This document shows positions 53,899-63,586 of a DNA stretch of 64,000 bases, in pieces. Source of the stretch: Lachnospiraceae bacterium (GTDB lineage Bacteria; Bacillota; Clostridia; Lachnospirales; Lachnospiraceae); contig JAAUZI010000077.1 in the NCBI GenBank assembly GCA_014804645.1, positions 1 to 64,000 on the forward strand, given 5' to 3'. A program made the translations under genes and the position numbers. The notes beneath the pieces are model-generated. The model did not search any database and was not told where the DNA came from. It worked only from the letters and a program-made list of their open reading frames with translations. Within the stretch, counting starts at the first letter, position 1, and each line of letters begins with the position of its first letter.

Positions 53899-55684
53899 AA
53901 ATATGGCGACGCCGCCCTCTCAGCTGGGCCGCGCAAGGGGCGTCCCGGCAGTTAAGCCCAAGGACATGCGAGGGACATTGGTTCGACTGTGGCAGCTGAC
54001 ACGGGGCCACAGAAAAGGACTGGGCTGGATTCTGCTGCTGTCCGCTTTGGCCTCCGGCTCGGCGGTGCTGTCCCCCTATCTCATCGGCAGGGCGGTCAAC
54101 TGCATTGACAACGGCGAGCCTGGTCTGAGGCTGCTGCTGGTGCTGGCGGCTCTGTATCTGGGAGACTGGCTGGTGAGATTCCTGCAGCAGTTTCTCATGG
54201 CGGGCGTAGGGCAGCGGATGATCCTGCATATCCGCACCAGTCTGTTTGCCCATATGGAAAAGCTACCCCTGTCCTTTTTCGATACCCGGCAGCACGGAGA
54301 GCTGATGAGCAGGCTGACCAATGATGTGGACAATATCAGCGTCACCATATCGGATTCACTGACTCAGCTGCTGATGTATGGGTTTACGATCAGCGGCATT
54401 TTCTGCGTCATGATCTGCATGAGCCCTCTGCTCACGGGCATTGCGCTCTTTGCGGTGCTGTTGATCTTTTTGCTGACTCGGGCGGTGACAAGTAGAACCA
54501 AGGTGCTGTTTCGGCAGCAGCAGGCCATTTTGGGCAGACTCAACGGTCAGGTGGAGGAGAGCATATCCGGCATCGGTATGGTCAAGGCATTCGGACAGGA
54601 GCAGGAGATGGTGGCGAAGTTCGTGGAGAACAATGACGCTTTCTGCCAGGTGGCAACCAAGGCTCAGATCGCCTCCGGTTACCTGATGCCTATGATGAAT
54701 GTGATCAACAATTTGACCTATGTGCTGATCGCCATGGCCAGCGGCATAATGGCCCTTAAGAGACAGCTGACCGTGGGGGAGATCTCCAGTTTTCTGCTGT
54801 ACTCCCGGCAGTTTTCCAGGCCCTTTGTGGAGATCGCCAACATATATAACAACTTTCAGACGGCGGTAGCGGGAGCGGAGCGTATCATAGAGATACTGGA
54901 TGAGAGCTGCGAGCCGGAGGATGTGGAGGGAGCCAGGAGCGCGGCGCAGGTCCGGGGAGCCGTCAGTTTTCGGGATGTGACCTTCGGTTACCGGCCCGAT
55001 AAACCGGTATTACAGCATATCAATCTGGAGATTGAGGCGGGAACCCGAGTGGCTGTGGTGGGTCCTACCGGCTCAGGGAAGACCACTCTGATCAATTTGC
55101 TCACCCGCTTTTACGACGTGCAGGAGGGGGCCATTCTGCTGGACGGCTGCGACCTGCGCCAGTATCGGCTGGGGGAGCTGCGGCAGGCCTTTGGCGTGGT
55201 GCTGCAGGACACGGCGCTTTTTGGAGCTACGATCCGGGAGAATATCAGCTACGGCCACCAAGACGTGCCCCTGGAGGAGGTGCAGGAGGCGGCCAGAGTG
55301 GCGGGGGCGGACGGATTTATCCGCAGGCTCCCCCAGGGCTATGAGACTGTGCTGCACCAGGGCGGCGCGGAGCTGAGTCAGGGGGAGAGACAGCTTTTGA
55401 CCATTGCCAGAGCGGTGCTGGACCATGCTCCCATCATGATACTGGACGAAGCCACCAGCTCCGTGGATACCGTGACGGAGCAGCATATCCGCCAGGCCAT
55501 GCTGGCTATTACGCAGGGCCGCACTTCCTTTATCATTGCCCACCGCCTGTCCACAATACGGGATTCCGATTTGATATTGCTGATTCGGGACGGACAGATT
55601 GCGGAACAGGGGACGCATCAGCAGCTCATGGATCTGCAGGGGGAGTACGCGCGAATGTATCTGACGCAGATGGGAAGAATGTAG
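53891..55684 (+). CDS. Heterodimeric ABC multidrug exporter subunit (BmrD/LmrD-like)
   Basis: 597 residues. Transmembrane domain near residues 35-330, nucleotide-binding domain with Walker A GPTGSGKTT, signature LSQGERQLLTIARAV (Gln in place of the second Gly) and full Walker B IMILDEATSSVDT. The consensus catalytic Glu here complements the Asp in the partner, so one of the two shared ATP sites is hydrolytic. The frame is open to 53801, but ATG 53891 follows AAAGGAGG and gives the ATGGATAA overlap with the previous gene. Exports drugs or lipophilic compounds. Confidence 0.92.
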   Translation: MDKNMATPPSQLGRARGVPAVKPKDMRGTLVRLWQLTRGHRKGLGWILLLSALASGSAVLSPYLIGRAVNCIDNGEPGLRLLLVLAALYLGDWLVRFLQQFLMAGVGQRMILHIRTSLFAHMEKLPLSFFDTRQHGELMSRLTNDVDNISVTISDSLTQLLMYGFTISGIFCVMICMSPLLTGIALFAVLLIFLLTRAVTSRTKVLFRQQQAILGRLNGQVEESISGIGMVKAFGQEQEMVAKFVENNDAFCQVATKAQIASGYLMPMMNVINNLTYVLIAMASGIMALKRQLTVGEISSFLLYSRQFSRPFVEIANIYNNFQTAVAGAERIIEILDESCEPEDVEGARSAAQVRGAVSFRDVTFGYRPDKPVLQHINLEIEAGTRVAVVGPTGSGKTTLINLLTRFYDVQEGAILLDGCDLRQYRLGELRQAFGVVLQDTALFGATIRENISYGHQDVPLEEVQEAARVAGADGFIRRLPQGYETVLHQGGAELSQGERQLLTIARAVLDHAPIMILDEATSSVDTVTEQHIRQAMLAITQGRTSFIIAHRLSTIRDSDLILLIRDGQIAEQGTHQQLMDLQGEYARMYLTQMGRM

Positions 55685-55730
55685 GCCGGGCAGGACGCAG
55701 AAAATGGGGGTCAAAACCATAAAGTAGGAT

Positions 55731-55759
55731 TTGACGATTAATATGAATAATGTTATGAT
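55731..55759 (+). promoter_or_regulatory. Promoter of the FapA/DUF342 gene
   Basis: TTGACG at 55731-55736, 17-base spacer, TATGAT at 55754-55759, about 85 bases before the start codon. Confidence 0.55.
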
Positions 55760-55843
55760 AAAATCAGATGTTGCACGAACTATGTAGTCACTGGAGGGCA
55801 TCTCGCGGAAATGGCTGTGAGGGAAAGGAAATAGCGGAGACAT

Positions 55844-57712
55844 ATGAGCAGTGGATCGCATTTTCAGGAAAGCAAAATGATGATTGACGACCTGCTCCAT
55901 GCGGTCAACGGTCTGATCGAGATAGCCAACGGTGAGTTGGTGGCTCTGGACGAGGAACCGGTGGAGGTGGAAGTCGAGGAGCAGGAACCGGAGATCGATC
56001 TGGCGGAGCTGGAGGCAATGGGGCTTTATGAGGCCCAGCTGCAGGAGGTGGAACTGGGTATCAGACAGAAACTGCCGGTGCAGCTATACGCCCAGAACTG
56101 TTATAACTGGATGCAGATGAAGGAAATCCGGCTGGGCATGCTGGCCCAGGTGGATGTAAAGTGGTATACTAACCCCCTCTACAACGCGGAGCAGATGCAT
56201 CAGATTCGGCTGGGTCTGGAGTATGGCCTGGACGTGTCGGGCTATGCCCGCCTGATTTACACTGTGTCGGATATGTACAAAAAGCGTCACGCCCTGATGG
56301 AGGAGAAATACAGAAATGGCGAGGGGGGCCAGGAACGCTATATTCTGGATGAGTTTACCCGTATCAGGATTCACCTCAGCGCGGATCTGATGACGGCGTG
56401 GATCATGGTGCCGGAGGGCGAGGAGCGCATCTACACCGTAGCGGAGCTGCGCCGCCTCCTCAAAAAATATGAGGTGCGGCATGGCATTCAGGCCGACGGC
56501 CTGTGCGAAGCTACGATACAGAGTACCAGGGGCAGAGAGATTTTGATTGCCCAGGGAACGTCCGCGATGCCGGGAACGGACGGCTATTATGAGCTGTTTT
56601 TTAACCGGGAGCTGCCGGGCAGTCCGGAGCTTTTGGCGGATGGCAGCGTGGATTACTCTCGGGTGATCGTGGCGGACACGGCTCAGCCGGGACAGCTGTT
56701 GGCTCAGTACCGGCCTGCGGGCAAGGGAAAGCCGGGCATGACGGTGACCGGTATCGCGCTGGACGGCGAGACGGGGCGGGATCTGCCGCCGATTACGGGC
56801 AGCGGTATCACAGGGGACGACGCCAGGCGCATCTACTACTCCGCCATCAAGGGCTATGTGACATATGATGCGGAGAGCTGTAAGCTGAATGTACTGCCGA
56901 CCTACCTGGTGAACGGAGATGTGAACAGCTACAGCGGCAGTGTGATTTACGATGGTACTATACATATCAGCGGCGCGGTGAGCGGTAAGGCTATGATACG
57001 GGCCACGGGAGACGTCATTGTGGACGGCTTTGTCAGCGGCGGCTATATCGAGGCGGGACACAATGTGATTTTGAGAAGCGGCGTCAATGCGGGGGATCAG
57101 GGCAGCATACAGGCGGGCGGCCAGATCATGGGCAAGTTCTTCGAGCGGGTGCGCCTCACGGCGGGCGGAAATATCGAGGGCAACTACTTTTTGGACTGCA
57201 GTGTGTACTCGGAGGGAAGGGTGCTTGCCAAGGGCGGCAAGAGCCGGATCATGGGCGGTGAGATGACCGCCAGCGCGGGCGTGGAGGCAGGGATCATCGG
57301 CAACTACGGCAGCGCCAAGACGGTGATCTCCGTGGCCAATCTGTACGAGCTGACAGAGCAGCTGGAGAACATTAAGGAACAGGAAAAAAAGGTGAGTTTC
57401 GAGCGGGAAAAGCTGGAGGAGGGCAGGCAGAAACTGGAAAAGCTGATGGAGGACGGCGCGGTCGCCGACCAGCGGCTCTATCAGAAGGTCCTACAGGCGT
57501 CCCAGATCAAGGAGGGCGAGTGGACTGAGCTGGAGCTGCGAAAGGAGCATCTCAAGACAGTGAAAAAGGACGCCATGCAGGCGTCTGTGAGAGCCCTCAA
57601 GGAGCTGCGCCCCGGGACGGTCGTTGTAATCAACGGCGTGACAAGGATGTTTATGGAGGCCATGTCAGGCACTACATTGACGGAAGCAGTTTTGCTGGAA
57701 AAGAAAAAATAG
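55844..57712 (+). CDS. FapA/DUF342 protein with N-terminal helical repeats
   Basis: 622 residues. Residues 60-140 hold about three copies of a short helical repeat (core QMKEIRLGM...DVKWY, QMHQIRLGLEYGLDVSGYA). Residues about 165-510 match DUF342/FapA: GKPGMTVTGI, then a beta-helix-like run of Gly-rich turns (DGTIHISGAV, AGHNVILRSGVN, AGGNIEGNYF). A coiled coil (residues 500-580) precedes the C-terminal end. FapA-type proteins influence polar assembly and flagellar placement in some bacteria; here flagellar genes lie downstream. A link to polarity is inference. Confidence 0.82.
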   Translation: MSSGSHFQESKMMIDDLLHAVNGLIEIANGELVALDEEPVEVEVEEQEPEIDLAELEAMGLYEAQLQEVELGIRQKLPVQLYAQNCYNWMQMKEIRLGMLAQVDVKWYTNPLYNAEQMHQIRLGLEYGLDVSGYARLIYTVSDMYKKRHALMEEKYRNGEGGQERYILDEFTRIRIHLSADLMTAWIMVPEGEERIYTVAELRRLLKKYEVRHGIQADGLCEATIQSTRGREILIAQGTSAMPGTDGYYELFFNRELPGSPELLADGSVDYSRVIVADTAQPGQLLAQYRPAGKGKPGMTVTGIALDGETGRDLPPITGSGITGDDARRIYYSAIKGYVTYDAESCKLNVLPTYLVNGDVNSYSGSVIYDGTIHISGAVSGKAMIRATGDVIVDGFVSGGYIEAGHNVILRSGVNAGDQGSIQAGGQIMGKFFERVRLTAGGNIEGNYFLDCSVYSEGRVLAKGGKSRIMGGEMTASAGVEAGIIGNYGSAKTVISVANLYELTEQLENIKEQEKKVSFEREKLEEGRQKLEKLMEDGAVADQRLYQKVLQASQIKEGEWTELELRKEHLKTVKKDAMQASVRALKELRPGTVVVINGVTRMFMEAMSGTTLTEAVLLEKKK

Positions 57713-57727
57713 CGAGGTGAATTGGCG

Positions 57728-58798
57728 ATGGCAGAGAGAAACAAAATATTGATTGCGGACAGAGAAGGGGCGGACCGAAAATTGCTGAGCCAGCTTCTGG
57801 GGGACTCCTATGATATTATACTTGCCGACGACGGAAGGCAGGTGCTGAGCGAGATACAGAAGAGAAAGAATGAGCTGGCGGCGGTGGTGCTGGACTGGGA
57901 TATCCCTCTTGTCAGCGCATACCAGATCATGCAGGTGATGCAGTCCAAGCGAATGCTGGGGCAGATACGGCTCTTTGTCAGCACGGTCCAGAAGGATTCT
58001 GAGATCGACAAGAAGGCGTTTGGAATGGACGCCACGGCGATAATTCAGAAACCCTACTCGGCGGTAGCGGTTCACAGGCAGATACTGAATTGTCTGGAGC
58101 GGGAGGCGGAGCGTGAGCGGCTGCGTGAGGAAGTGGAGAAAAGGGGACGGCAGCTGGAGGAGAGTCAGAAGAAACTGGACGTTTTCTATGACAACCTGCT
58201 GGACGCCATCGGTACGTTGATGGAGTACCGGGTGTCCGAGTCCGACCAGCATGTGAAACGTATCAAAGGTTTCACCAGAATATTGGCGGTAGCCTACAAG
58301 AATGAGTTCCCGGACTGCGGGCTGGACGAGGCGGAGATCAACCGGATCGTCAGAGGTTCCGTGATACATGATATAGGTAAGGTCGCAGTGCCGGACGCGG
58401 TGTTGCTCAACCCCGCAAAGCTCACGGAGGATGAGCAGCAGATCCTGAGGAGCCACACCACCAAGGGAGAGGAGATCATGCAGCTGCTCAGGGAGGTACA
58501 GGACGAGGAGCAGTTCCGCGTGTCCTGCGAGATCTGCCGCTGGCACCACGAGCGCCACGACGGCGGCGGGTATCCGGACGGGCTGGAGGGCAGTGAGATT
58601 CCCATATCCGCTCAGATCGTCTCCATTGTGGACGCGTATGACGAACTGCTGTCCGAGCGTATCTCCAAGAAACCCTACGACAAGGAGACGGCGTTTAAAA
58701 AGATTATGAACGGAGAGTGCGGCGCTTTTGCGCCGGATCTTCTGAAATGCTTTGGATCTTCCAAGAAACTTCTGGAGTTATTTTCCGACAGCAATTGA
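57728..58798 (+). CDS. Response regulator with HD-GYP phosphodiesterase domain
   Basis: 356 residues. Receiver at 1-120: phospho-acceptor Asp in VVLDWDIPL, Lys in IQKPYS, but the N-terminal acidic pair is reduced (LIADREG). A coiled linker leads to the HD-GYP domain with HDIGK at about 214-218, LRSHTTKGEEIM, and HHERHDGGGYPDGL. HD-GYP enzymes hydrolyse cyclic-di-GMP, which in clostridia controls motility. ATG 57728 is preceded by GCGAGGTGA; a TTG two codons earlier is also in frame. Immediately follows the FapA-like gene. Confidence 0.92.
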   Translation: MAERNKILIADREGADRKLLSQLLGDSYDIILADDGRQVLSEIQKRKNELAAVVLDWDIPLVSAYQIMQVMQSKRMLGQIRLFVSTVQKDSEIDKKAFGMDATAIIQKPYSAVAVHRQILNCLEREAERERLREEVEKRGRQLEESQKKLDVFYDNLLDAIGTLMEYRVSESDQHVKRIKGFTRILAVAYKNEFPDCGLDEAEINRIVRGSVIHDIGKVAVPDAVLLNPAKLTEDEQQILRSHTTKGEEIMQLLREVQDEEQFRVSCEICRWHHERHDGGGYPDGLEGSEIPISAQIVSIVDAYDELLSERISKKPYDKETAFKKIMNGECGAFAPDLLKCFGSSKKLLELFSDSN

Positions 58799-58814
58799 TT
58801 TTATTTTTTCCCTC

Positions 58815-58841
58815 TAAAGTATTTTGCCTTTTGTCCGATAA
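58815..58841 (+). promoter_or_regulatory. Sigma-28 (SigD/FliA) promoter of the flgM operon
   Basis: TAAA at 58815-58818, exactly 15 bases, then TCCGATAA at 58834-58841, one base off the consensus TAAA-N15-GCCGATAA. It lies 47 bases before the flgM start, the expected place for sigma-28 autocontrol of its anti-sigma factor. Confidence 0.85.
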
Positions 58842-58888
58842 AAATAGTAACAAGAATGAAGGATCATTCTGGAAAGGGGGAGTCGGAT

Positions 58889-59164
58889 ATGAGAATAGAG
58901 GCGTACAATCAGGTACAGCAGTTATATCAGGCAAAACGCACGGGCAAGACTCAGAAGTCTGCGGCATCAGCAAGGACGGACAGATTGCAGATCAGCAGTT
59001 TGGGCAAGGATATTCAGACCGCCAAGGCAGCGGTTGCCGCCGCACCTGATATTCGTGAGGAGTTAACGGCTCCAATCAAGGCGAGAATACAGGACGGAAC
59101 CTATGAAGTCAGCAATCAGAGTTTCGCGGAGAAACTGATGATGAAGTACGAGGAAATGAGGTAA
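58889..59164 (+). CDS. flgM: Anti-sigma-28 factor FlgM
   Basis: 91 residues. The central DRLQISSLGKDIQTAKAAV and C-terminal RIQDGTYEVSNQSFAEKLM are FlgM hallmarks; the C-terminal helices bind sigma-28 until the hook is finished and FlgM is exported. ATG 58889 has AAAGGGGGAG upstream; a possible ATG at 58856 lacks a ribosome site. Sigma-28 promoter directly upstream gives a negative feedback loop. First gene of the late flagellar operon. Confidence 0.95.
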   Translation: MRIEAYNQVQQLYQAKRTGKTQKSAASARTDRLQISSLGKDIQTAKAAVAAAPDIREELTAPIKARIQDGTYEVSNQSFAEKLMMKYEEMR

Positions 59165-59170
59165 TTACCA

Positions 59171-59689
59171 GTGGCTAGTTTGATGGAAAACCTGATTGCG
59201 GTGCTACAGCAGGAATGCGTAGAGTACAACGGGCTACTGGAATTATCCAGCCGTAAGACGCCTATCATTGTCTCGGGCGATCTTGATAACTTACAAAAAA
59301 TCACGGATGAAGAGCAGGAATGGGTAGGCAGGATCGCCCATCTCGAAAAAAAGAGATCGGAGGTCACTGCCGACATTGCTGATGTGCTTAACAAGGATGT
59401 TAAAACGATGAAGCTGAATGACCTGGTGGAGATGTTGGCGGCCCGTCCGGCGGAGCAGAAACAACTGTCGGACGTCTGTGACGGACTCAGAGACGTTGTG
59501 CACCAGGTACAGGCTGTCAACGAACAGAACCGGGAGCTGATACAGCACAGCCTGGAGCTGGTGGAGTTCGACATGAATCTCCTGCAGTCCATGAGGACCG
59601 CGCCGCAGACAGCCAATTACAATCGGGAAGCATACAGCGCAGGCGGAACCATGGGAGTCATTAACCACGGTTTCGACGCGAAACAATAG
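59171..59689 (+). CDS. flgN: Flagellar export chaperone FlgN
   Basis: 172 residues, long helical chaperone: MENLIAVLQQECVEYNGLLE, then EEQEWVGRIAHLEKKRSEVTADI, and an amphipathic C-terminal helix (ELIQHSLELVEFDMNLLQSM). FlgN chaperones FlgK and FlgL to the flagellar export gate. GTG at 59171, with GAGG 9 bases before it; ATG at 59183 is an alternative. Only 6 bases separate it from flgM. Confidence 0.93.
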   Translation: MASLMENLIAVLQQECVEYNGLLELSSRKTPIIVSGDLDNLQKITDEEQEWVGRIAHLEKKRSEVTADIADVLNKDVKTMKLNDLVEMLAARPAEQKQLSDVCDGLRDVVHQVQAVNEQNRELIQHSLELVEFDMNLLQSMRTAPQTANYNREAYSAGGTMGVINHGFDAKQ

Positions 59690-59710
59690 TTAAGGCAGAG
59701 GTGATGTCAT

Positions 59711-61489
59711 ATGTCATTGATGAGCAGCTTATATATAGGAGCATCCGGACTACAAACCAGTCAAAATGCGCTGAACACCACAGCGCATAATTTGTCTAAT
59801 GCGGATACAAAGGGCTATACCCGCCAGCAGGTTCAGCAGGCGAACAGGTCCTATGTAACCCTGTCAACCAACCCGCATTCTGTGTCCAATATGCAGACGG
59901 GTCTGGGAACATTTTATTCCAATGTAAAACAGGTAAGAGATTATTTCCTGGATAAGACTTTCCGCAAGGAGTCCGGCAGGAGCATGTTCTACCAGGTGTC
60001 TACGGAGACCATGGAGGAGGTGGAGAGCCTGCTGGGAGAGTTGAACAAGGAGGCATTCCAGACCACCATGTCGGATCTGTGGACCAGCGTGCAGGAGTTG
60101 GTAAAGGATCCTGCCAGTTCCGTGACACAGGGACTGTTCGTACAGCGGGCGGGGGAGTTTTTGGAGCGCTCTGTTCATATTTATGACAGCCTGTGCTCTT
60201 ATCAGGACAATCTGAATGAGAAGATCAGGCAGAAGGTGAATACGATCAATGCGTACGGCAACCAGATCCTGGCGCTGAACGATACGATTCGGTGCATTGA
60301 GGCTGGTGGTATTGAGCGGGCCAATGATCTGCGCGATACCAGAAACCAGCTCTTGGATGAACTGGCAGAGCTGGCGGATATATCTTTTTCGGAGGACATA
60401 TTCGGAGATGTGTCTGTACAGATTGAGGGCGTGGATTTCGTGAAGGGCTCCATATGCTATGAGATGGCGTTATACACGGATGAAACGACAGGTTTTTACA
60501 CTCCGTTCTGGCTGCTGAACGCCAGGTTCACGGAGCGGGAGGACGGCACCAGAGAGTATGATATCAGAGGCGCCGAGGTGTTTGACTTAACGCAGGAGAT
60601 ATCCACGGACAGAGATACGGATATCGGCGGACTGAAGGCCATGCTGCACGCAAGAGGAGACCACCGGGCGGACTACACGGACGTGGAGAGAGATTATGAC
60701 TCCGTCTCCCAGTCGATCGTCATGAACATGGAGGCCGAGTTTGACCGGATGATCCACTATGTGGCGGATAAGATCAACAGCGTGTTGGCGGATGCGGCCG
60801 GAGTCAAGACCATGGATATAACCCTGACGGACGGCACAGTGTTACAGGGAGTGCGGGCCTGTGAGGACGACCCCAACGGCTACATGAGGCATGAGGATGG
60901 CAGTCCGATTCAGATGTTTGCCAAGATCACCACGCCGGGCTACCAGAAAGTGACCGGGACGGTGGTCGATGAAAACGGCAATACAGTCGAGAAGGATTTT
61001 TGGGTATATCAGGAGGAGCATCTGGGCGATGTGGATCCCAAGAAGGACGATCCCCTGCGTCCCGAGACGATCTACAGTCTGAAGAATCTGCAGATCGATC
61101 CGGAGCTGCAGCAGTCGCCCTCCATACTGGGATTCAGATTGGCGGACGGATCTGAAGACAAGGCTACGGCGGAGGCGCTGAGCAACGCTTTCAATGAGGA
61201 GATATACACGCTGAATCCCAATGTGAACAAGAGAAGCACTTTTATGGATTTCTATTCCGATATGGTAGCGCAGGTGTCCAACAGCGGCTATGCGTTCCGC
61301 AGCATTCTCGCCAACCAGCAGAATACGGTGGAATCCACCAGCAATGCCCGGGAGCAGGTCATAGGGGTGTCCTCGGATGAGGAGCTTTCCAACATGATTA
61401 AGTTCCAGAATGCCTACAACGCATCCAGTCGGTATATCAATGCGATCAGTGAGATGCTGGAGCATGTTATCAATGCGTTGGCCAGATAG
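59711..61489 (+). CDS. flgK: Flagellar hook-associated protein FlgK (first copy)
   Basis: 592 residues. N-terminus GASGLQTSQNALNTTAHNLS with NADTKGYTRQQV is the axial-protein rod motif; C-terminus (SDEELSNMIKFQNAYNAS followed by RYINAISEMLEHVINAL) is the matching coiled D0 domain. The middle contains a variable, probably exposed domain (residues 240-460). FlgK forms the hook-filament junction. Start ATG 59711 with CAGAGGTGATG upstream. A second FlgK-like gene follows 37 bases after. Confidence 0.94.
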   Translation: MSLMSSLYIGASGLQTSQNALNTTAHNLSNADTKGYTRQQVQQANRSYVTLSTNPHSVSNMQTGLGTFYSNVKQVRDYFLDKTFRKESGRSMFYQVSTETMEEVESLLGELNKEAFQTTMSDLWTSVQELVKDPASSVTQGLFVQRAGEFLERSVHIYDSLCSYQDNLNEKIRQKVNTINAYGNQILALNDTIRCIEAGGIERANDLRDTRNQLLDELAELADISFSEDIFGDVSVQIEGVDFVKGSICYEMALYTDETTGFYTPFWLLNARFTEREDGTREYDIRGAEVFDLTQEISTDRDTDIGGLKAMLHARGDHRADYTDVERDYDSVSQSIVMNMEAEFDRMIHYVADKINSVLADAAGVKTMDITLTDGTVLQGVRACEDDPNGYMRHEDGSPIQMFAKITTPGYQKVTGTVVDENGNTVEKDFWVYQEEHLGDVDPKKDDPLRPETIYSLKNLQIDPELQQSPSILGFRLADGSEDKATAEALSNAFNEEIYTLNPNVNKRSTFMDFYSDMVAQVSNSGYAFRSILANQQNTVESTSNAREQVIGVSSDEELSNMIKFQNAYNASSRYINAISEMLEHVINALAR

Positions 61490-61526
61490 GGACAGGTGTA
61501 TAATTTGAGATAGAGAGGATAGAGAG

Positions 61527-63497
61527 ATGCCTTCACAATTTTTCGGATTAAATATTGCATATAAGGGTCTGCTGGCCAGCAATGCGGCTCTGAACACCAC
61601 AGCCAACAATATCGCCAACGTACAGACCGACGGCTACAGCCGCCAGCGAGTGGTACAGCAGGCGAGCCAGGCCATCCGGGTGTTCCAGACCTACGGCTGT
61701 GCCGGTGCGGGTGTGGATACGCTGGCCATTGAGCGGGTCAGGGACGAATTTTATGACACCAAGTACTGGAACAACAACGCCAACGCAGGCGAGTACAATA
61801 TCAAGCAGTATTATATGCAGCAGATAGAGGCCTATTTCAAAGACGATGGATTGAACACAGGTTTCAAGACGATCTTTGACAAGATGATGATCGGCGGAAT
61901 ACAGGAGTGGAAGAAGGATCCCAGCAGCACCAACGCCAAGAAACAGTTTATCGGCACGGTGGGTCAGCTCACGGAGTATTTCAACGGACTGGCGGGAAAC
62001 ATGCAGAAACTGCAGGCGGACGTAAACCAGGAGATCAAGATCAAGGTAGATGAGATCAACTCTTTGGCGGGCGAGATTGCGACTCTGAACAAGCAGATCA
62101 ATGTGGTGGAGCTCTCCGGCAGCAAGGCCAATGAGCTGAGGGATCGCAGAAGTCTGTTGCTGGATCAGCTCTCTCTGATCGTGGACGTGGAGACGAAGGA
62201 ATACCCCATTATGGATCTGAATCAGCCTGACCGGGAGACGGGGGCGCACAATTTTATTGTGAAGATTGCCGGAGGGCAGACCCTGGTGGACGGCACCGAG
62301 TACAATGGTCTGGAGTGCGTGGCCAGAGCCAGCTATGAGAAGGTCAACCAGACGGATATCGACGGATTGTACGACGTCTACTGGGCGGACGGCCAGAAGT
62401 TCAATCTTTACAATCCCTCCATGGGCGGCAATCTGCAGGGACTGGTACAGATGAGAGACGGCAACAATGGGGAATATTTCAACGGCAAGATAGAGTCCAT
62501 CGGCAGGACGGACGATGACAAGCACGACACCGTGACTGTCAGCGTGACTCAGAAATATCTGCAGGATCTGAATTTTTCCAACCTGTCGGACCAGGGCGGC
62601 GTCATCTCCCTCGGCAACAGGGAGTATTACTACGACTCCTGGACCTATGAGTGCAGTTATAACGACAAGGGTGAAAAAGTGTGCAGTTATACCTTTACTC
62701 TGTCCGACAGCACCTTAAATCCCCAGCGTCTGACCAATGACCGGGTGGGCAAGAATGCAGAGGTGGGAACGGGACTGAAATATCAGGGCGTACCCTACTA
62801 TATGAACCAGATGAATATCTGGATACGTACCTTTGCGCAGAAATTCAACGATACGCTGAAGAGCGGTTACAATACCTACGGCGATTTGGGCTGTAATCTG
62901 CTGACCGGCAATATGAGCGCTACGAGTGAGCAGTACAATTTCGTGGACGATTTCCGGTATGATACCTTTACCTACGAGGCGTATCAGGAGAGAGTAAAGG
63001 AATTGGTGCAGAATGGTATGAGCCAGGCGGATGCTGAGAAGGCGGCGGCGCTGAAGGTGTCGGACGACGCTGACAGCTATTACCACCTAACGGCCATGAA
63101 TTTTGATGTGTCGGTGGCCGTGGAGTTGGACCCTGATCTGCTGTCGCACCGCTACGAACAGGGAGACGGCGTGGAGCAGGATGTGCTGCTGGACGATCTG
63201 AAACGTATTGCCACCGACACGGAGAAGATGAGTTTCAGAGGAGGAAACGCCTCGGAATTTCTACAGTGTATACTGGGAGATATAGCGCTGAATGCCAGCC
63301 GGGCCAACACTTTCCAGAAGAATTTCAGCGATATAAGTGAGATCATCAACACCCAGCGGATGTCTATCTCCGGCGTAGACGAGGATGAGGAGGCCGTGAA
63401 TCTGGTAAAATACCAGCATGCGTATGGCCTGTCCTCCAAGATGATCCAGGTGCTGACCGAGGTTTATGACAGACTGATTCTGGAGACCGGCGTATAA
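61527..63497 (+). CDS. flgK: Flagellar hook-associated protein FlgK (second copy)
   Basis: 656 residues. N-terminus YKGLLASNAALNTTANNIAN with NVQTDGYSRQRV, C-terminus DEDEEAVNLVKYQHAYGLSS followed by KMIQVLTEVYDRLI: again both axial D0 ends are intact. The central domain (residues 200-500) is unlike that of the first copy. Two tandem FlgK genes suggest either a split junction function or filament-type variation. Start ATG 61527 with AGAGAGGATAGAG upstream. Confidence 0.93.
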   Translation: MPSQFFGLNIAYKGLLASNAALNTTANNIANVQTDGYSRQRVVQQASQAIRVFQTYGCAGAGVDTLAIERVRDEFYDTKYWNNNANAGEYNIKQYYMQQIEAYFKDDGLNTGFKTIFDKMMIGGIQEWKKDPSSTNAKKQFIGTVGQLTEYFNGLAGNMQKLQADVNQEIKIKVDEINSLAGEIATLNKQINVVELSGSKANELRDRRSLLLDQLSLIVDVETKEYPIMDLNQPDRETGAHNFIVKIAGGQTLVDGTEYNGLECVARASYEKVNQTDIDGLYDVYWADGQKFNLYNPSMGGNLQGLVQMRDGNNGEYFNGKIESIGRTDDDKHDTVTVSVTQKYLQDLNFSNLSDQGGVISLGNREYYYDSWTYECSYNDKGEKVCSYTFTLSDSTLNPQRLTNDRVGKNAEVGTGLKYQGVPYYMNQMNIWIRTFAQKFNDTLKSGYNTYGDLGCNLLTGNMSATSEQYNFVDDFRYDTFTYEAYQERVKELVQNGMSQADAEKAAALKVSDDADSYYHLTAMNFDVSVAVELDPDLLSHRYEQGDGVEQDVLLDDLKRIATDTEKMSFRGGNASEFLQCILGDIALNASRANTFQKNFSDISEIINTQRMSISGVDEDEEAVNLVKYQHAYGLSSKMIQVLTEVYDRLILETGV

Positions 63498-63586
63498 AAT
63501 CACTTATAGATTGACGCGATAGTACAGACTTTAGAAAGTGGTGCAATATCCCAGGAAAATCCTGTGATGTGCGGAAATGAGGTAAT

